Below are positions 63,372 through 64,000 of a stretch of 64,000 nt of DNA, piece by piece. The stretch spans positions 186,001-250,000 of the forward strand of contig RBKR01000010.1 in the NCBI GenBank assembly GCA_004835665.1, in the 5' to 3' direction. Source of the stretch: Phoma sp. XZ068 (Eukaryota; Ascomycota; Dothideomycetes; Pleosporales; Didymellaceae). The position numbers were made by a program, and so were the translations under genes. Within the stretch, counting starts at the first letter, position 1, and every line of letters begins with the position of its first letter. The notes beneath the pieces were generated by a model. It ran no database searches, had not been told where the DNA came from, and was given only the letters and a program-made list of their open reading frames with translations.

Positions 63372-63420
63372 ACGTACCTCACGGGCGAGTGACCGGCCCG
63401 GGCGAGTGACCGGATTTCGC
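63372..63420. repeat. Terminal repeat of pogo family, with internal duplication
   Basis: ACGTACCTCACGGGCGAG as at 11139; here GGGCGAGTGACCGG is present twice in tandem (63383-63396 and 63400-63413). Confidence 0.75.
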
Positions 63421-63451
63421 CAAGCCCCCACCAAACTTTACACAACTCGCG

Positions 63452-64000
63452 ATGTCTCAACGCAAGAAGGCTCAAAACGTCTCAAAGGAATCAGATATAC
63501 AGCTTGCCATTCAGGCTCTTAAACAAGACGCGACTCTTACTGTGCCGCGCGCTGCAACGATCTATAAGGTGTCGGAGAGGACACTAAGACGACGACGCGC
63601 TGGAACGCTCTCACGACGCGATTGCAAGGTCAACTCAATAAAGCTGACAAGCACTGAAGAGCTGGTGATTGTCCAGCATGTATTGAAGCTGGATGAGCGA
63701 GGATATCCGCCTCGGCTCACTGATGTAGAGGATATGGCCAACTCTCTGCTCGCAGAGCGCAACCAACCACCTGTTGGCAAGAAGTGGGCTGGCACGTTCG
63801 TGAAGCGTCGCCCAGAGCTTACAGTTAAGTTTAATCGAAAGTACGATTACAAGAGAGCCCTCTGTGAGGATCCTGAGGTGATCCAGGGCTGGTTCCGCCT
63901 GGTGGAGAATACCAAAGCCAAGTATGGCATCCTGGACGAAGACACGTACAACTTCGACGAGTCTGGCTTCATGATGGGCGTTATATCAACAGGAGCTGTT
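63452..64000 (+). CDS. Pogo/Fot-type transposase, partial (runs off the window)
   Basis: ATG 63452 starts MSQRKKAQNVSKESDIQLAIQAL, a Psq-type HTH (VPRAATIYKVSERTLRRR). A CENP-B-like second DNA-binding domain follows (ELVIVQHVLKLDERGYPPR, VGKKWAGTFVKRRPEL), and the first catalytic Asp is in YNFDESGFMMG. All 183 codons to the window end are open. The terminal repeat 80 bp upstream is shared with the decayed element at 11139, so this copy shows what the earlier relic's missing N-terminus looked like. Whether the full gene is intact cannot be seen. Confidence 0.88.
   Translation, partial: MSQRKKAQNVSKESDIQLAIQALKQDATLTVPRAATIYKVSERTLRRRRAGTLSRRDCKVNSIKLTSTEELVIVQHVLKLDERGYPPRLTDVEDMANSLLAERNQPPVGKKWAGTFVKRRPELTVKFNRKYDYKRALCEDPEVIQGWFRLVENTKAKYGILDEDTYNFDESGFMMGVISTGAV

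Overview
The window is from a filamentous ascomycete (Pezizomycotina). Genes carry short GT-AG introns of about 44-80 bp, and the gene families are typical of that group: a GMC oxidoreductase, an NmrA-like protein, fungal C2H2/STAND-type proteins, a lipoxygenase, and Fot/pogo, Tc1 and Copia elements. Intact genes are few. Transposons, truncated genes and relics are many, so this looks like an accessory, possibly subtelomeric, compartment. I cannot name the species.

Layout. 0-4 kb: a zinc-finger fragment of an OrsD-like protein abuts a broken NmrA-like gene, followed by a complete five-exon GMC oxidoreductase. 4.5-14.4 kb: a Tc1/mariner element with near-perfect ends, an unrecognised gene, an intact pogo/Fot element, a decayed second pogo element and another unrecognised gene. 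15.4-24.6 kb: mostly no recognisable genes, apart from a decayed Aurora-kinase-like copy and a 5 x 19 bp tandem repeat. 24.6-29.1 kb: the TPR half of an NLR-type protein broken against the 5' half of a Copia element, an inverted solo LTR and the C-terminal half of a Tc1 transposase.

30-45.3 kb is the most interesting part. It holds a 937-aa protein with a seven-repeat lectin-like propeller, LGFP repeats and an HExxH domain; an ankyrin relic; a predicted 1153-aa C2H2 zinc-finger/lipoxygenase fusion; and, divergent from it, a DUF7580-like/subtilisin (S8) protease followed by a gasdermin-like candidate. A protease next to a gasdermin matches the layout of known fungal regulated cell-death pairs. 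I read the region as a self-defence or cell-death island; that reading is inference.

46-64 kb is mobile DNA: a pogo relic with two stops, a young-looking Copia element that lacks reverse transcriptase, a very large repeat-borne reading frame with several nonsense codons and repeated flanking motifs, three pieces of OrsD-like/tyrosine-recombinase-like genes, and the start of another pogo transposase that runs off the window. Two diverged Copia copies share an in-frame UGA-CUA between gag and protease, which suggests stop-codon readthrough.
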